This document shows positions 11,560-23,200 of a stretch of DNA of 64,000 bases, piece by piece. The stretch is taken from the NCBI GenBank assembly GCA_037903355.1, contig JBAJFE010000038.1, forward strand, positions 372,001 through 436,000. The letters run 5' to 3'. The notes under the pieces were generated by a model that worked only from the letters and a program-made list of their open reading frames with translations, was not told the DNA's origin and made no database searches. Every line of letters begins with the position of its first letter. Position 1 is the stretch's first letter. A program made the position numbers and the translations under genes. This stretch comes from Trichuris trichiura. Taxonomy: Eukaryota > Nematoda > Enoplea > Trichinellida > Trichuridae.

Positions 11560-12929
11560 TCAGCTGCTCACTTCAGATATCATTTCAGTCAGTTTTCCCT
11601 CTTTCGCAAGAACCTTAATCAGTTCCACTATGAAGGGTACATAATTATGACGACGACGATTGTTTTCCAGCTAAAATTCACATATTGACATTTTGAATAG
11701 AGCACAATGCGAAATGTAAATGGTTTCGCTACATGCTCTACTTTCATGAACAGCAATATATACCAGGCGCTGATTACTCTTAAAGCCTAGCACACCTTAA
11801 GACTCGCACCAACTTCATTGATGGCAATTAGCCAACGCGCTAGAATTTAATTTTAAAATTTAACTGTGCACTTACCTTATAGCGGTCAAGTTTTTTATCT
11901 TCATTCGCGATTTCTCGCTGCAAAGCAGCTACTTGGTCAGCCAGCGCAGGATCATTGACCTGGAAATACCCTTCGCTTTTGGCCGTTTCAAATCCGTCGG
12001 CGTATTACCTTAATCATTTCTTGCAGGCGTTTTACCAGAACTCCCTTTTTTTCAGGCACTATTGCCATCAGATTGAAGCGAATCTCTTCCGAACTGTACC
12101 TGCAACAAATTTATTTAATCAAATGAATAAGCAATAAGATCAAGTTACTTCTCAACTTTAGCTGCAATAGCTCCGTGGACCACGGCTAACCAGTCACCTC
12201 CATCTGGAATGGTACCAAGGTCAACAGGCTCGGCGGCAAGTCCATCCAATTCAAAAACTCGACCGCCTTTTGGAACATAAGTAATGAAATGGTAAGCGTC
12301 ATGCTCCTCTCGTTTGCCCGCACTGTCCAGTTCGAAAAGCAGTGGTCTACTGAAGCTGTTATGCACCGAGCGGATCTTATCGCAATTAGTGAGACAAAGG
12401 CCACGAGACTATGCAAGATAAGGATAATTATCCGGATATGTTGACGCACCAGCCTACTGCAGGGTCCATGTTAGCCGTGAATGTCTTGAATTCCCTTAGG
12501 GTGGATCCAATGTCAACATCCTTAGACTCGCAGTTTAGAAGCAAGTTGATCAATGCCTGGCTGGCACAGGCATTTTGCACAACTTGTAGAGCAAAATAGA
12601 CGTCGCCAGCCCCATTGGCTCCAGCTGGTGGAATTCCCTGAGTGTCCGGCTGCCATTTGAACAAAAATATCAGACCGTAGACCTCTCTAACCTCGAAGAG
12701 ATAATGACGAATTTGAAATAGTAAAAGCCTACCAATACCCCATATTTTTGCCGGTCAAATCGCTCAAAGAGTAAACTTCTTGGACTTCAGCTCCAGAGCA
12801 ACCTAGAAGAGCTTCAATCAGATGACCTGGGGGCAAACTGAGCAAAGTACCAAAGCCTTTGATCATCTCCGTAAATACGGCCGGATCGCTTTCGATTAAG
12901 CACCAGTTCGCAGCGTCTTGTTCTGACAT
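11560..12929 (-). CDS. UCHL5: Ubiquitin C-terminal hydrolase UCHL5/UCH37
   Basis: This cysteine protease removes ubiquitin on the 26S proteasome (bound to RPN13) and is also an INO80 subunit. Seven exons: 12929-12851, 12802-12739, 12686-12458, 12408-12149, 12099-12009, 11959-11876, 11670-11560. They total 918 bases, or 305 residues (human 329), with agreeing phases. Catalytic residues are present: oxyanion Q in FKWQ, Cys in QNACASQA, His in HDAYHF, Asp in FELDGL. The crossover-loop region and the C-terminal ULD helices (RRRHNYVPFIVELIKVLAKE) that bind RPN13 are present; the extreme KEKE-like tail is short. I chose the ATG at 12929 (MSEQDAANWCLIES) over the one at 13007 because the 26 extra residues are hydrophobic and absent from the family, and an AG acceptor (CGTCAG) precedes it. 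It lies just downstream of PRPF38B on the same strand. Confidence 0.95.
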
Positions 12930-13110
12930 TGCCTGACGATTTTGTAATACATTCTCAATATAAAACAGCAAGATGAACAAAGCAACAGAGGCAAACACTG
13001 TCGTCATTTCGATTGAATATGTTCAAAAAAAACAAATCTAGAAACACCGTGTATTGGTACAACAACATAAAAGTCATAACAAATAAGAGTCGGAAAGATG
13101 AACTGCGAAA
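12930..13110 (-). promoter_or_regulatory. Short PRPF38B-UCHL5 intercistronic region, candidate trans-splice acceptor
   Basis: Only 181 bases separate the PRPF38B stop from the UCHL5 start, both leftward. On the minus strand there is no AATAAA. There is a T-rich run, a TTTCTAG site near 13040 and a CGTCAG site three bases before the UCHL5 ATG; either could accept a spliced leader. This is inferred from spacing and sequence only. Confidence 0.4.
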
Positions 13111-15070
13111 CTACAGATCTTCTTCGGAACTGATCAAGCCTTCTTCCGGTTCAGAAGGTAGCGATGGTGTTTTTCGTGATTTATTTTTACTCTCCTCTCT
13201 CCGAGCTAAGAGAAAAGATTTTAAATTTATAATGTTGAGGTTGAGATAACCTACTTAATACAGGTGATTTTTCACGGCGTACAGCTACACTTTCGGGCTG
13301 AAAAAATTTCAGTTTTAAGCTAAACTTGTCACGTTCACAGCTAACCTTGGCAGATAATGAGTTGCCGCCTCGCTGCCAGTGACTGTCGCTATGGCTTGAA
13401 CGTTTATCTTTTTCCCTATCAGAGGATCGACCATACTGCGTTTCTCTGGACGATCGGTATCCTGCTCTGTCAGACTTTCGCCGATGCTTCTGATCGCCAG
13501 AGCGGCTACGATCGCGCTTGTAGCGGTGACGATCCCTATGCAAACTGGACCTGCTGGAGTGCCGATGATGATGGCGGCTAGGCCTCCCGTTGGATGATAT
13601 AGAAGAACGAGACCTTGATCGGTCGCTCCTACGAACATCAGGACTTCCGCGCGGCATACTGTATATTCTTTCGGGAGAGCTTAAGAAAAAAGAGTAACGC
13701 TCATTATGCCAAATGGTTAACAGATCGCATACGCACTACTGGCAAAAGAAACTTAGTTTCAAAACAATCAGTTACTAACGGTTGGATACGTGCAATCTTA
13801 CCTTCTTGAGAGGCGACGCTCTTCTGACCAACGCTGCTCATCGTGCGGGCGAAAGCGTTGGGCACCCGGTCCACTACAAAGAAGTCCTTTGCATATGGCG
13901 GATCGAATTCCAGGTATGAATTAGATTTACCCGGCAGGACGGACTGAAGATGCATCTGGGGTAGCTTGCTTACTTTCCATTTGATTTTTAAAATTCGTCC
14001 GCGCTCTCTCCCGCAGTTTGCTGTCAATTTCCTTCTAAAAAAAGCTGCACATTACACCGCTAATCAATTGGTAGCATGTACGAATGAATTCGGAATTCGC
14101 TAAAACAGATGATGAATTACCGGCGGAAAAACATCTAACGGCATAACAGTGATCACGAAACGTTTCAAGTGCGCCGCAATGAATCTGCAACCGCACGTGG
14201 ATCGTTAGCAAAAGGGTGGAATGACTGCGAAGATCATTACCACTTACAAAGGGCGTCGTACCTGAATTGGAACTGGTATACGAGGGAATAACGTTGTGTA
14301 CCATTCAAGCTTGTTGAGCATTTGCCTGATCATATCGCCAATAGTCATTACTTCCCCGCCACCAGCTTTAGGGTCAATTTCCTACAACGTTGCTGTTATC
14401 AGCAACAAAGCGAATAGCAAGAATTCCTGAAGACCTCTTCGTCGTCAAGGTAAGGTTCGAACCAATACCAAAAGCTGTTTGGGTGAAGGCAGTAGCGAAC
14501 ATACATAAATCCAAGGCCGCGAATGTAGCAAGAATCACTGTGGTTGAGCATACTGATCAGCTGCTTGCGAGTCAGCTTTAACGTGAACAACTTGTACAAT
14601 ATGCAAAAGGCTGAGCTCACCACTCCACCTGCGCCAACGCCGCGAACCTGGGAAAAGTAGCATTTCAAACAACCTCAGCAGACACTAGTGCGGCGCAAAT
14701 TTTACCCCACCGCACATGCCTGTTTGCCCAGTAGTCTTGCGCGTGCCTCGTTCCCAAGGTTCCAAATGATCAACCTTAAACGAACAATTTTCAACGTGCG
14801 GCTCAATGGGGAAAACATTCTTACATTATAATAAATTTCGTCCAGCACTTCGTGATAAGTCACTACCTGAGACAATGTATTTTTGTAATACGGAGATATC
14901 ATGATGTTTTCGTACACCAAATGGTTTAGATTCATTGTCTGCTTGTTGCCCCAAAAAGCAAGCGTGTTTTGCTTCGATCCAGTCTTAATGCCAGCTGATG
15001 CGTATCCACCCGAACTTTGACCAGCTGCTTTTTCCGCTCGCATATTATGCTGAGTAACTTCAGCCATCAA
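13111..15070 (-). CDS. PRPF38B: Pre-mRNA-splicing factor 38B (PRP38 domain plus RS tail)
   Basis: PRP38 proteins join the U4/U6.U5 tri-snRNP for spliceosome activation. Nine exons: 15070-14825, 14774-14706, 14647-14435, 14381-14262, 14034-13974, 13955-13931, 13873-13802, 13679-13255, 13205-13111. They sum to 1326 bases (441 residues) and phases agree throughout. The PRP38 core spans about residues 35-215: LAFWGNKQTMNLNHLVYENI, LEPWERGTRKTTGQTGMCGG, RGVGAGGVVSSAFCILYKLF, GLGFMYVRY, WFEPYLDDEE, KAGGGEVMTIGDMI and FPRIPVPIQ. An RS/RD-rich tail follows (RRSDRSRSRSSISS, HRRKSDRAGYRSSRE), ending SSEEDL. The start may be the second of two adjacent methionines. The RS tail is shorter than in vertebrates. 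Confidence 0.95.
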
Positions 15071-15816
15071 AAGTCAAGGTTTCACCAAAACAAGCGCTAG
15101 AACAGAAGGTAGCCTGAAATTACCGTAGCACGTTGTCCCATTGGAACTTGAAAACCCAATGTGAAGCGAACACGATGTTATGGACTGACGGATAAAATCA
15201 TTCTTCATTGCATTTGTAAACGTATACTTTCTCAAACGCGCACGTATAAGCTGTTCTCAATGCCATTAAACTCCACAGTTTCTTAAATTAAAGAAAAACC
15301 GTACTCCAAATCAGCATTACTGTAGAACATCGGCAGATAATTCCAAGGTGAAATCTTCTCCGGTAAATGGTATTCATCCTCTCACTTTAATCTGCTTCTC
15401 AGTAGAACGGAAAAATTCGTAAATTATTTTACGAGGCAGTGCTTTTGGTGTTGATTATTTATCTTTCAAATTCTTGTACGAAATAAGTTAAGAAATGGAC
15501 ACAAGCAGAACCCATGTGCTGTAATGAGAAATTAGGAGAACACTTCCGAAAGCTTTAAGAAAAGAAAACTGATGTTATTACAGTTCGAGAGTATCTTCTT
15601 TCTCATCAATATAAAGGGGCACTTCCAAGCCTTCGGTTACCGAACACACAGATATGTAATTGAGCTTCTGCTTCTAGCGAAAACTTGCTTTCAGTCAGCT
15701 GTGACCGCGTATACTGTGTTTTGGGCTGCTTTTTCATGGAGCGTTTACCAAGCCATAAATGATTCACGCTGCGAAAATTAAGCACCGATCTCACTTCATG
15801 GTCCTACAATTTAGAG

Positions 15817-16050
15817 CAGTGTTTCTCGACGTGGGCCCTGGGGCCCCCCTGGGGGCCCTGGGAGATTTTAGGGCCCTCGAAGCCAGGGGGGCCTTGGAGG
15901 GGGCCCTGGAGGATAATGCGGCAGGACATTGTCCCAATAAACGGTGGGCCCTTACAAGGATTAGGGGCATTCTGAGAAGGCCTAGGGGGCCCTGGTGGGC
16001 CCTGACAAAGCCTAGGGGAACCCTGGGGCAAAAAAGCTTGAGAAACTATG
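15817..16050. mobile_element. Non-autonomous hAT-like element, rich in GGGCCC
   Basis: The left end CAGTGTTTCTCGACGTGGG and the right end (minus strand CATAGTTTCTCAAGC) are imperfect inverted repeats of the CAGTG-TTCTCA type found in hAT transposons. The 234-base interior is unusually GC-rich, with repeated GGGCCCTGG/GGGGCCC units. Neighbouring 8-base target duplications are not clear. Related single ends occur at 56595-56636 and 62735-62785. Confidence 0.55.
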
Positions 16051-16539
16051 AGTTAAACTAACTAACAGAGTAAAATTTTAGTTGCTGTTGCGAACTGGTT
16101 TGTTTTAAAAATGTAACTTTTCCTGTGATCTTAATGCCCAGCCTATTATAGACTGCTGTAGATCTAGTATTTTGTTTAAAAAATACTCTGTTATGTGTAA
16201 AGTACTAGTTACAGACGCACCAGTGCGTAAGTTTTCACCTTTCGTTCACAAAAACAATGCGTTTATTTGACTTCAAACTAAGCGACTTAACTTTCGGGAA
16301 TGGTCTTTCACCGTCGCCGGCGTCTACGTACATAACTTGGGGGCCATTGCAATAAATTCTTATGATATAGTTCAAACCTGATAAGTAGGTAGCTAAAGTT
16401 GTAACCCTTTGAAATAACGGCGTAGGACAATTTTTTGTGGATTACAACAAATCACTCTGGCCACCAAGGACTTGATCCTCGGTATTTTATTAATCTTCAT
16501 TATTCGTCTTGCCACGGTTTCTTCCCATTCTTTGTACCA

Positions 16540-16590
16540 CAACATGCGCCCTACCAACAGATGGATGAGCAAGGTGTTGGAAAATTCACA
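16540..16590 (+). repeat. Dispersed repeat family R2
   Basis: The segment CCTACCAACAGATGGATGAGC-AAG-TTGGAAAATTCACAG recurs in diverged form at about 28585-28630 and 33928-33995 (plus) and 45405-45475 and 56232-56300 (minus). One frame keeps a similar peptide (MDEQ-V-FTEN), so it may be part of an old element's coding region. No complete element was found. Confidence 0.5.
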
Positions 16591-18049
16591 GAAAACACGT
16601 ACATACAATTACAAAAAAACAGGAAGAATGAGTGGAAAGATTGATAATAAAGACTCGCCACCCCGTTACAAAAAATCCTGTCTTTAAGTATTTCATTGGT
16701 GTTGAAACCGTTCCATTTCATACACGATCGCCAGTGGGGGATAAAATGGCATAAGACGAATGTTGGTGAACATCAATAATTATTAAATCAAATTTTAAAT
16801 ATCTTCTACGGCATCTTTATCTGTTGCAATTAGTCTTGCTATTTATGAAACAGTGTCCACATTTTTTTTACCGGTCCTGCCTAGTACCAGCTTGCTGATC
16901 AGGTTTATTAACGTCACAAAGTGCTCTCCCCTAAACTATGTTCAACGAGTGAATGCTAGGCATGATCTGCAAAGGCGTTGGGCGTTTTGCTTCACAAAAA
17001 GCATGATTGATTGGAACAGACAAAGAAGGTGGGGTAAAAGAAGATTAAAGTTTGATTTAACGATTATTGGTAACAGCCAATGTGCTGGCTACGAGGTTTT
17101 GCCTCCTACTGACCGTCATGAATGGATTGGAAAGATTTTGGCTCCAATAGGATCGGGGATCAGTTCCATATTGCCTAAGGTGATTTGTTGGAACCCCCAA
17201 GAAACCGGTCCACATTCCAATGTCAATCATTTATTCCTTTACACTGCGTAATTTTTGTTATTTAAACTATATCCAGAGAAATCGTTATGATAGTCCCCAG
17301 GTAATCTGCTTATAAAGTGAAGACGGGACAAGGCAGTTCCCAAAAGCGTTGCCCTTTAACTTGGAGTCATGTAAATGGGCAGTTTTCTTGACTAAAAACT
17401 GAAAGAAAGCTCAGAATAAAAAAAAATTTAAAAAGACCATTCAACCCTTCAGATTTTCAAACACTCACGCCACACCCCACAACTGTTTATTCCAGATAAT
17501 CGAGTTTCGACTGAAGCTGCCGCTACCTGTACAGGAGCTTAAATAAATGAATTTCAGGAGCGACGTTTCTAAAAAAGAACAACGAAGTAAGGCCACGTCT
17601 GTCGAGTGGAAGACAGTTCTCATTGAGGGAAACCTGCTTTATGTGAACTTAGCTGAGCATTTTTAGACAAACCATGCCAAATACGAGAAGCTTTACGACG
17701 AAAAACTTGTTGGCAACTGGTGAATGACACTGTCTACAGTTTATTCGAGCTGGTCATTGTCGAGAAATGAGCAATGGCTTAACAAGCAAAAAACGAAAAT
17801 GCTAACGATTCTCATGGTCGACGAAAAGAACTTGAAAATCACTTTACATCTTAGTGGTCGCAACTTTCTTATAGGTCAGTTGAAGGAAGTGCTAGTCGTT
17901 TCGAATACAATGTTTTATTTGCTCCCGCGGTGCCTAACAATTTTCAAATAAACGCTGGTTGAATAGGTTCACATGAATCAAACAGGTACAGAAGAAGTTG
18001 CAAAAGGTTGCGCAAAGCACTTTGGTGACTAGTGAGGGTAACTGACTTC

Positions 18050-19306
18050 TCAACCGCTTAGAGACCGATGAATAGTTTTCTTCGCAATACCTTCGGTTGT
18101 CCTTACTTCCACTTTGATGTAGACGTGACGACGTGACCACCAGCTAGATCTATTGCAAAATGTCAAATAATAAGTACCGGCCTGGCGGCATAAGAGTGCG
18201 CCTGTCTCGGGTACGTGCTTAGCTGCAAAACGGAGTAACGGATAAACCATTTCCATATGCCCAACATCTGGGATAAGATATTGATGAGAATCTTCTCTTG
18301 ATGGAGCAGCTGCATTGAAATCCTGAAAGAAAATGCCGAACAATAAAGCGTTGTCGGTTGTAAAGTGCCACAGCAGAGTGGAACCGGCTTTGCATTCGAC
18401 TGGGATTACTTTACGGCGTCTAGCGTTCACGTATATGTGATACAGATCTTCGTTCCGTTCCAACTTATTTCGCTGGCACGAAGTTTCGTTTTCTTCTGGC
18501 ATGCCGAAGCGAGATGGTACAGTAGTGAATGGTCGGAGTTGCGCGTTTGTGCCACCAAACTCAATAGGAAGTGCTTCGGGTGGTAATTCCTTAGATATGG
18601 TGTCCGCAAAGCGGTGGTTCAATATTCGAAAACGGCTTCCGAAGTCTTTCGGCATAGTACTTTTGACCAAGCGATAAGGTAAACTTATCCAGGTAGGTGC
18701 ATTTATCATATTTATTGGGTTCACGAGTTCTGGATAATGCTCGTAGTGAAAAAGGTTGGCATAGTAACTCATTTGACCATCATTAACAAACAACAGCGTC
18801 AAAGGATTGATGGGCCAATCGCGTAAATCAATAACAGCGTATACACTGCATCTTACGCCTGTGGCCTTTTCGCGCTCATTGACTGTGCGTAGCATGAGTT
18901 CATATTTCCAAAAGTGGTAGATTAGCATATCCGTACTTTTTTGGCTGCGAATGATCGCCGACATGTTTAACGTACTATAGTCAACCCACCAAAGAAAGCA
19001 GTTTCGCTCTTGGAGCCATTCGAAGTGACCACGAGGCAAAAGCCGGTCTTTGTAAACGGGATTTTCATCCCAAGTTGGAACACCAGGTTCGTCCAGATGC
19101 AGTGCGCGACGGAAGTGTAAATGATTGCGCAAATTTTTTTCAGCCAGATCTACATTTCCGCTTGTGCGGGACATCTTGTCAGCATTTATTATCCATCGCA
19201 TCAAGTTGAAATCAGTGTCGTACGACGTGGGTAATTCCAACGAAACACGTTGGCGTAGTTCCATGACAAGCTCTGTCGACGGGTCTTCGGCAAATTGTAC
19301 TCCCAT
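18050..19306 (-). CDS. SEC14-like lipid-transfer protein (CRAL-TRIO plus GOLD), intronless
   Basis: A single 418-residue open frame. Residues about 1-75 form the CRAL-TRIO N-terminal helical lobe (DFNLMRWIINADKM, LRNHLHFRRALHLD). About 90-260 form the lipid-binding CRAL-TRIO fold (VYAVIDLRDWPINPLTLLF, INMINAPTWISLPYRLVKS, LPPEALPIEFGGTNAQ). About 290-405 form a GOLD beta-sandwich (ECKAGSTLLWHFTTDNALLF, AGTYYLTFCNRSSWWSRR). This architecture is that of SEC14L1-4 and the nematode CTG proteins, cytosolic carriers of phospholipids or tocopherol-like ligands. It has no introns, unlike most neighbours. The next gene to the right is divergent, with 950 bases between. Confidence 0.92.
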   Translation of the reverse strand: MGVQFAEDPSTELVMELRQRVSLELPTSYDTDFNLMRWIINADKMSRTSGNVDLAEKNLRNHLHFRRALHLDEPGVPTWDENPVYKDRLLPRGHFEWLQERNCFLWWVDYSTLNMSAIIRSQKSTDMLIYHFWKYELMLRTVNEREKATGVRCSVYAVIDLRDWPINPLTLLFVNDGQMSYYANLFHYEHYPELVNPINMINAPTWISLPYRLVKSTMPKDFGSRFRILNHRFADTISKELPPEALPIEFGGTNAQLRPFTTVPSRFGMPEENETSCQRNKLERNEDLYHIYVNARRRKVIPVECKAGSTLLWHFTTDNALLFGIFFQDFNAAAPSREDSHQYLIPDVGHMEMVYPLLRFAAKHVPETGALLCRQAGTYYLTFCNRSSWWSRRHVYIKVEVRTTEGIAKKTIHRSLSG

Positions 19307-20255
19307 TTTGCTTCCTCAAAAATGCCGGCGATTACGACAACAATCAAAAGCCTTTATGGATTCGTATGCTCCAGACAACAAACAGTTTCTTCGTGGCTCT
19401 GTCTTTTTCTTTTGCAGTGCATCTATGAAGATGAAACGAAAATCGATCACAACTGGTTAGCTCATCAGAAACATGTTGCTTTCGCCATCAAGTGCTCCTG
19501 TTCTGAACTAGACAAGACTGGGATGGGCAATGACTTCACCGCGCGAGCAACGCGTGTGACACGTAGGTTAGCCTACATTGAATACCCAAATACGGTCAGT
19601 TGAATGACATCAATTTTTGCTCACTTAAATGTCACTGCAACAATCATTGAACTAGTGACAAAATATGAGGATATGGTCTTGTAAAATAATTTGTTATCTT
19701 TTTGGTGCTTTACCTTCAAAACCTGAACTGATCAGATCATGCATTACCAGCCGTCATTGTGCATTGAAAGCATCCAGCTTAGCGCTTGGTGATAACAAGT
19801 GCTTTGAGTTGGTAGTTTGCCTGGATTACAAGAGACAAGCCATTTGAAAGCTGAAAACTGCATGGTCCCATTCCCGGCAATGCCTCTTTAAATATAACGT
19901 TCTGAAAGCTGCTTCGAAGGTAATATGCGCAAGTGAATGAAAAGAATAAAAAACATAAGGTATGTCACTGTGGATTAAATTCAAAAGCTAAGCATTTAAA
20001 ACTTTCGTAGGGGTTTAAAGTCGGGTTGGAATGCAAAAACACTGAACGCTGTATACTCACAACAATAACGGCTTCGGAGTGAGACTAAGTGTAAACATTT
20101 TTAAGGTCATGCCACTTTTTAAAATGGTTGCATCTGCAGCTTTTTCTCTTTTTGACTGTTTGGAGAAGGAAGCAAGGAAATAGCTTACTTCGGAACTATC
20201 AAATTATCAGTAGAAGCTTCTTTTATCATCGAATTAAATCGCGTTAATTGTTCGT
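19307..20255. other. Divergent intergenic region (SEC14-like / ORP)
   Basis: It presumably contains both promoters. The frames at 19125-19460 and 19295-19603 overlap the SEC14-like gene on the opposite strand. Nothing else is recognised. Confidence 0.4.
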
Positions 20256-23200
20256 ATGAACCAGCCGGATGGTATCAAGCGGTACAAAGCAGAGGGTTCA
20301 ATAGAATCCCCTGAGTGTAAAATAAATTTTCCGAAACTTCAACCGCCAGTTCCTCATCACGAGGAAGTGTACCTGTTGCGTAAGCTGCGCAAGTTTTCAA
20401 GATGGCAACGGGTAAGTTGGCGATCGCGAACGCAAAATGCTAAACTTGATTTCGAATTAACAGAGATACTGCGTCATATCAGCCGGAGTTGTGAAGCTGT
20501 ACGCCAAGTCTACGGACGTACGTTTTATTTTTAAGCAGAATTAATTCTTTTCTCTACACCCTAACTTAACCTGTTTATTGTAGCCCAGCAATAGAACGAT
20601 TGATTCCAATACAATTTTTTAGCCTTACAAAGGCAAACACCCGTTGCAAACTATAGACTTGTCCAATGCCGTTATTAATGCTCGTCCAAAGGAGAGAAAG
20701 CTTGTTATCAGTTGCAAGACAAGCACGCATCAAATTAAGGCGTGTATGTTCATGCTTGTGCGGGATTAACAAAGTCAGATTTAGACAAAGAAAAAAAAAT
20801 GGTTCGATCGTCTACTGGAGCACCTGTATAACCATCGATCCTATGCCCTAACCGTTACCGAAGCTCGTCAAACTGTGTGCAGGTCATATCAAAACTTGAG
20901 TTCTCTTTTTGCAGCCATTATTTCAAAGAAAGGTATTCCATTTGACGGTGAGAAATTTACGTGTTACAGTGTTCTTATGCGCAGACGTCGCCACGGCGGA
21001 AAATTTGTGCGATCAGTTGAGTCTAATAATCAAAGATTTGGAATACATCAATCAGCTAACTATTAACCTTACGGTATTACGCGAAAAGGCATTGCAAGTT
21101 TGGCAGTTTTGGTTTCGATAGAACGTTTTCGAGGCTTCTGTTGAAAAGGCAGTAGTGGTCGCCGAACCAACCAACAAACGTCGTTTTTCCTTACAGCGCC
21201 GTCTCCGCAACAGATTAGTAAGCTTTCGTGATAAAGACGTTCATGTCTGCATCAAAGCAAGCGCGCTGTAGAATGCCTTGCGCCAGCGAATAAGAAGACC
21301 ATCTGATGGCGGAACCGTTGAAGTTAAGTCGGAAGAAACGCATAGTCGCACATGTACCCAAGACGTTCCGTACACTCCTGAGACTGGTGCTTCTGCTCTT
21401 AAGGATTACCTGACAGTGCAGAAGAACTTTCTGGATATAGCAAAACTTTGTAAGTCGTACCAATGTTTTGCTGTCAGGCGGTTCACAGAAGTTTCAGTTG
21501 TTGACAAAGCTGCTGAGTGTATGACGAACATACGGACAAGCCAACAAAGAGAAAAAGAGGCAATGAAAATGAACTTTCTGAGTTTAACTGAGGCCAGTGG
21601 AACCTAATGAGCACGTTCTGAGTGACTGAGAATGATTAACCCTTTCAGCTTACTCGAACTCGTTTGGAGCAAGAGGTAAATGCGGCGCAGACGGTCACTA
21701 TGCTGTCTTTCTCACAGGTACATGCAGTATTCAGTTTGATGAAGACTGTTTGATGGCTTTATCAGGACTCAAACAGCGATACAAAAACGAACGTTTCAAC
21801 ACAGGGGCTGGATAAAGAGGGCGTTTCTTCGGGCGATGATAGTGACGATGATGATGACGAGAAAGAATCAGCGTCCAATCAAAGCAGAAGGGGAAGGGAA
21901 TTACAACCCCTGCCAAGCAGTTCGACCAAAAAGCCTTTAAAGCAACCTCAGGGGACAGTTGGTGAAAAAACGCTAAGTAAAGCGCAGCCTGTTCTGAAGA
22001 AAGCGGGTAGGCTAAATGCGTTCTGTGAGCAAAAATAATTATTCAAACGCTCTCCTGGGTTGCAGATTGGGAATTATATCACATGGACGGTGCAATAGTT
22101 TCAAAGCGTCAAGTTTTGCCAACGTCCATGAGCGCTATTAGCATTTCTCTATGGTCAGTACTCAAGCAGTGTTTTGGTAAGAACTTGACCCGCATATCGT
22201 TGCCAGTGTTCATCTTCGAACCGCTAAACATGCTTCAAGTGCGTTCTTCTTCAATTTGTCAAGATGCATTGCTGTTTTCTTGAAGATACTCTGCGAAGAG
22301 CTGGAATATTCCAATTTATTGGATAAAGCTGCTCAAGAAGAAGATCGTTTTATGAGAATGGTTTTCTCTTCGAACATTTGCTAGTAGGTCCTTATGAACT
22401 GTACTTCATTTTCAGGCTTACATAGCCATATTCGCCGTCTCCAGATATAAGTCGACACAACACCGAACAGGCCGTAAGCCATTCAATCCTGTGCTCGGTG
22501 AAACCTACGAGTATGTCCGACAAGATCTTGGCTGGCGCTACGTTTCTGAGCAAGTTAGCCATCATCCACCTATCAGTGCCTGTCATGCAGAAAGCGTCCA
22601 CTGGCTGTTCTGGCAATCGTTGACAGCCATGGTAAAATTTTGGGGTCGTTCCATTGAAGCAATTCCAGTCTGTTCAGTGCACGTACGACTGAAAAAGTAG
22701 GTGATCTTACTAAATTGTCGTCTTGTTGTTACCTTTCAGAACTTGTTTCAAAACTCAAGGTCATTTTAATTCCTATAGTACTCGCAATTGCAGGTAACAC
22801 TCAAGTGCGCAAGCGTTCATAAATTCAGTGAAATATTTTTTCTTGTTAATAGTAATGTTGCAACGTGTGCGTCATCGTTAGCTTCATAAACATTGGTTTG
22901 GCTTTTGTTTTTCACTAGTGATCTTTTGCGGTTTATCCCGTTCTTCGTTGTAGAGTGCGTATCTGTGACTACGCTAAGCAAATGCTCAACCAGCAAGTGG
23001 ACGAGCGATTTATTATTCAAATTATAGTACACGAATAGCTTTTCACTATAGCTTTCGCAATAGGCTCTTGTTCCATCCTAAGCTTGTAAGAGGAGCTGTC
23101 CGCGCCGACAAGGTATTATGCAGGCATATGAACCGTGAAAGATCGCTAATGAAAACCGTCTATCTTGTTACGAAGTATCCTTCTTTCAATGGGCTTTTGT

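Larger units (their letters stand above)
15071..18049. other. Intergenic; one hAT-like element and unassigned open frames
   Basis: Besides the hAT-like element at 15817-16050, the frame 16853-17251 (plus) and the small frame 17548-17667 (MNFRSDVSKKEQRSKATSVE..) have ordinary composition but no family I recognise. A short plus-strand stretch after an acceptor at 17497 (IIEFRLKLPLPVQEL) recalls the start of PI-transfer proteins but is followed by a stop. A diverged inverted pair (GTGATTTGTTG) lies at about 16428-16455 and 17178-17210. Confidence 0.3.

Noticed and set aside
12930..13007. N-terminal extension of UCHL5 from the ATG at 13007
   Set aside because: The 26 extra residues are hydrophobic, foreign to the family, and are separated from the conserved start by a likely acceptor.
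14450..14470. GGTTCGAACC, resembling a tRNA B box
   Set aside because: It lies inside a PRPF38B exon and no cloverleaf or A box surrounds it; no tRNA was found anywhere in the window.
17497..17667. Possible PI-transfer-protein first exon (IIEFRLKLPLPVQEL) and a 39-residue frame beside it
   Set aside because: Only a dozen residues resemble the family, a stop follows, and no further PITP exon was found.
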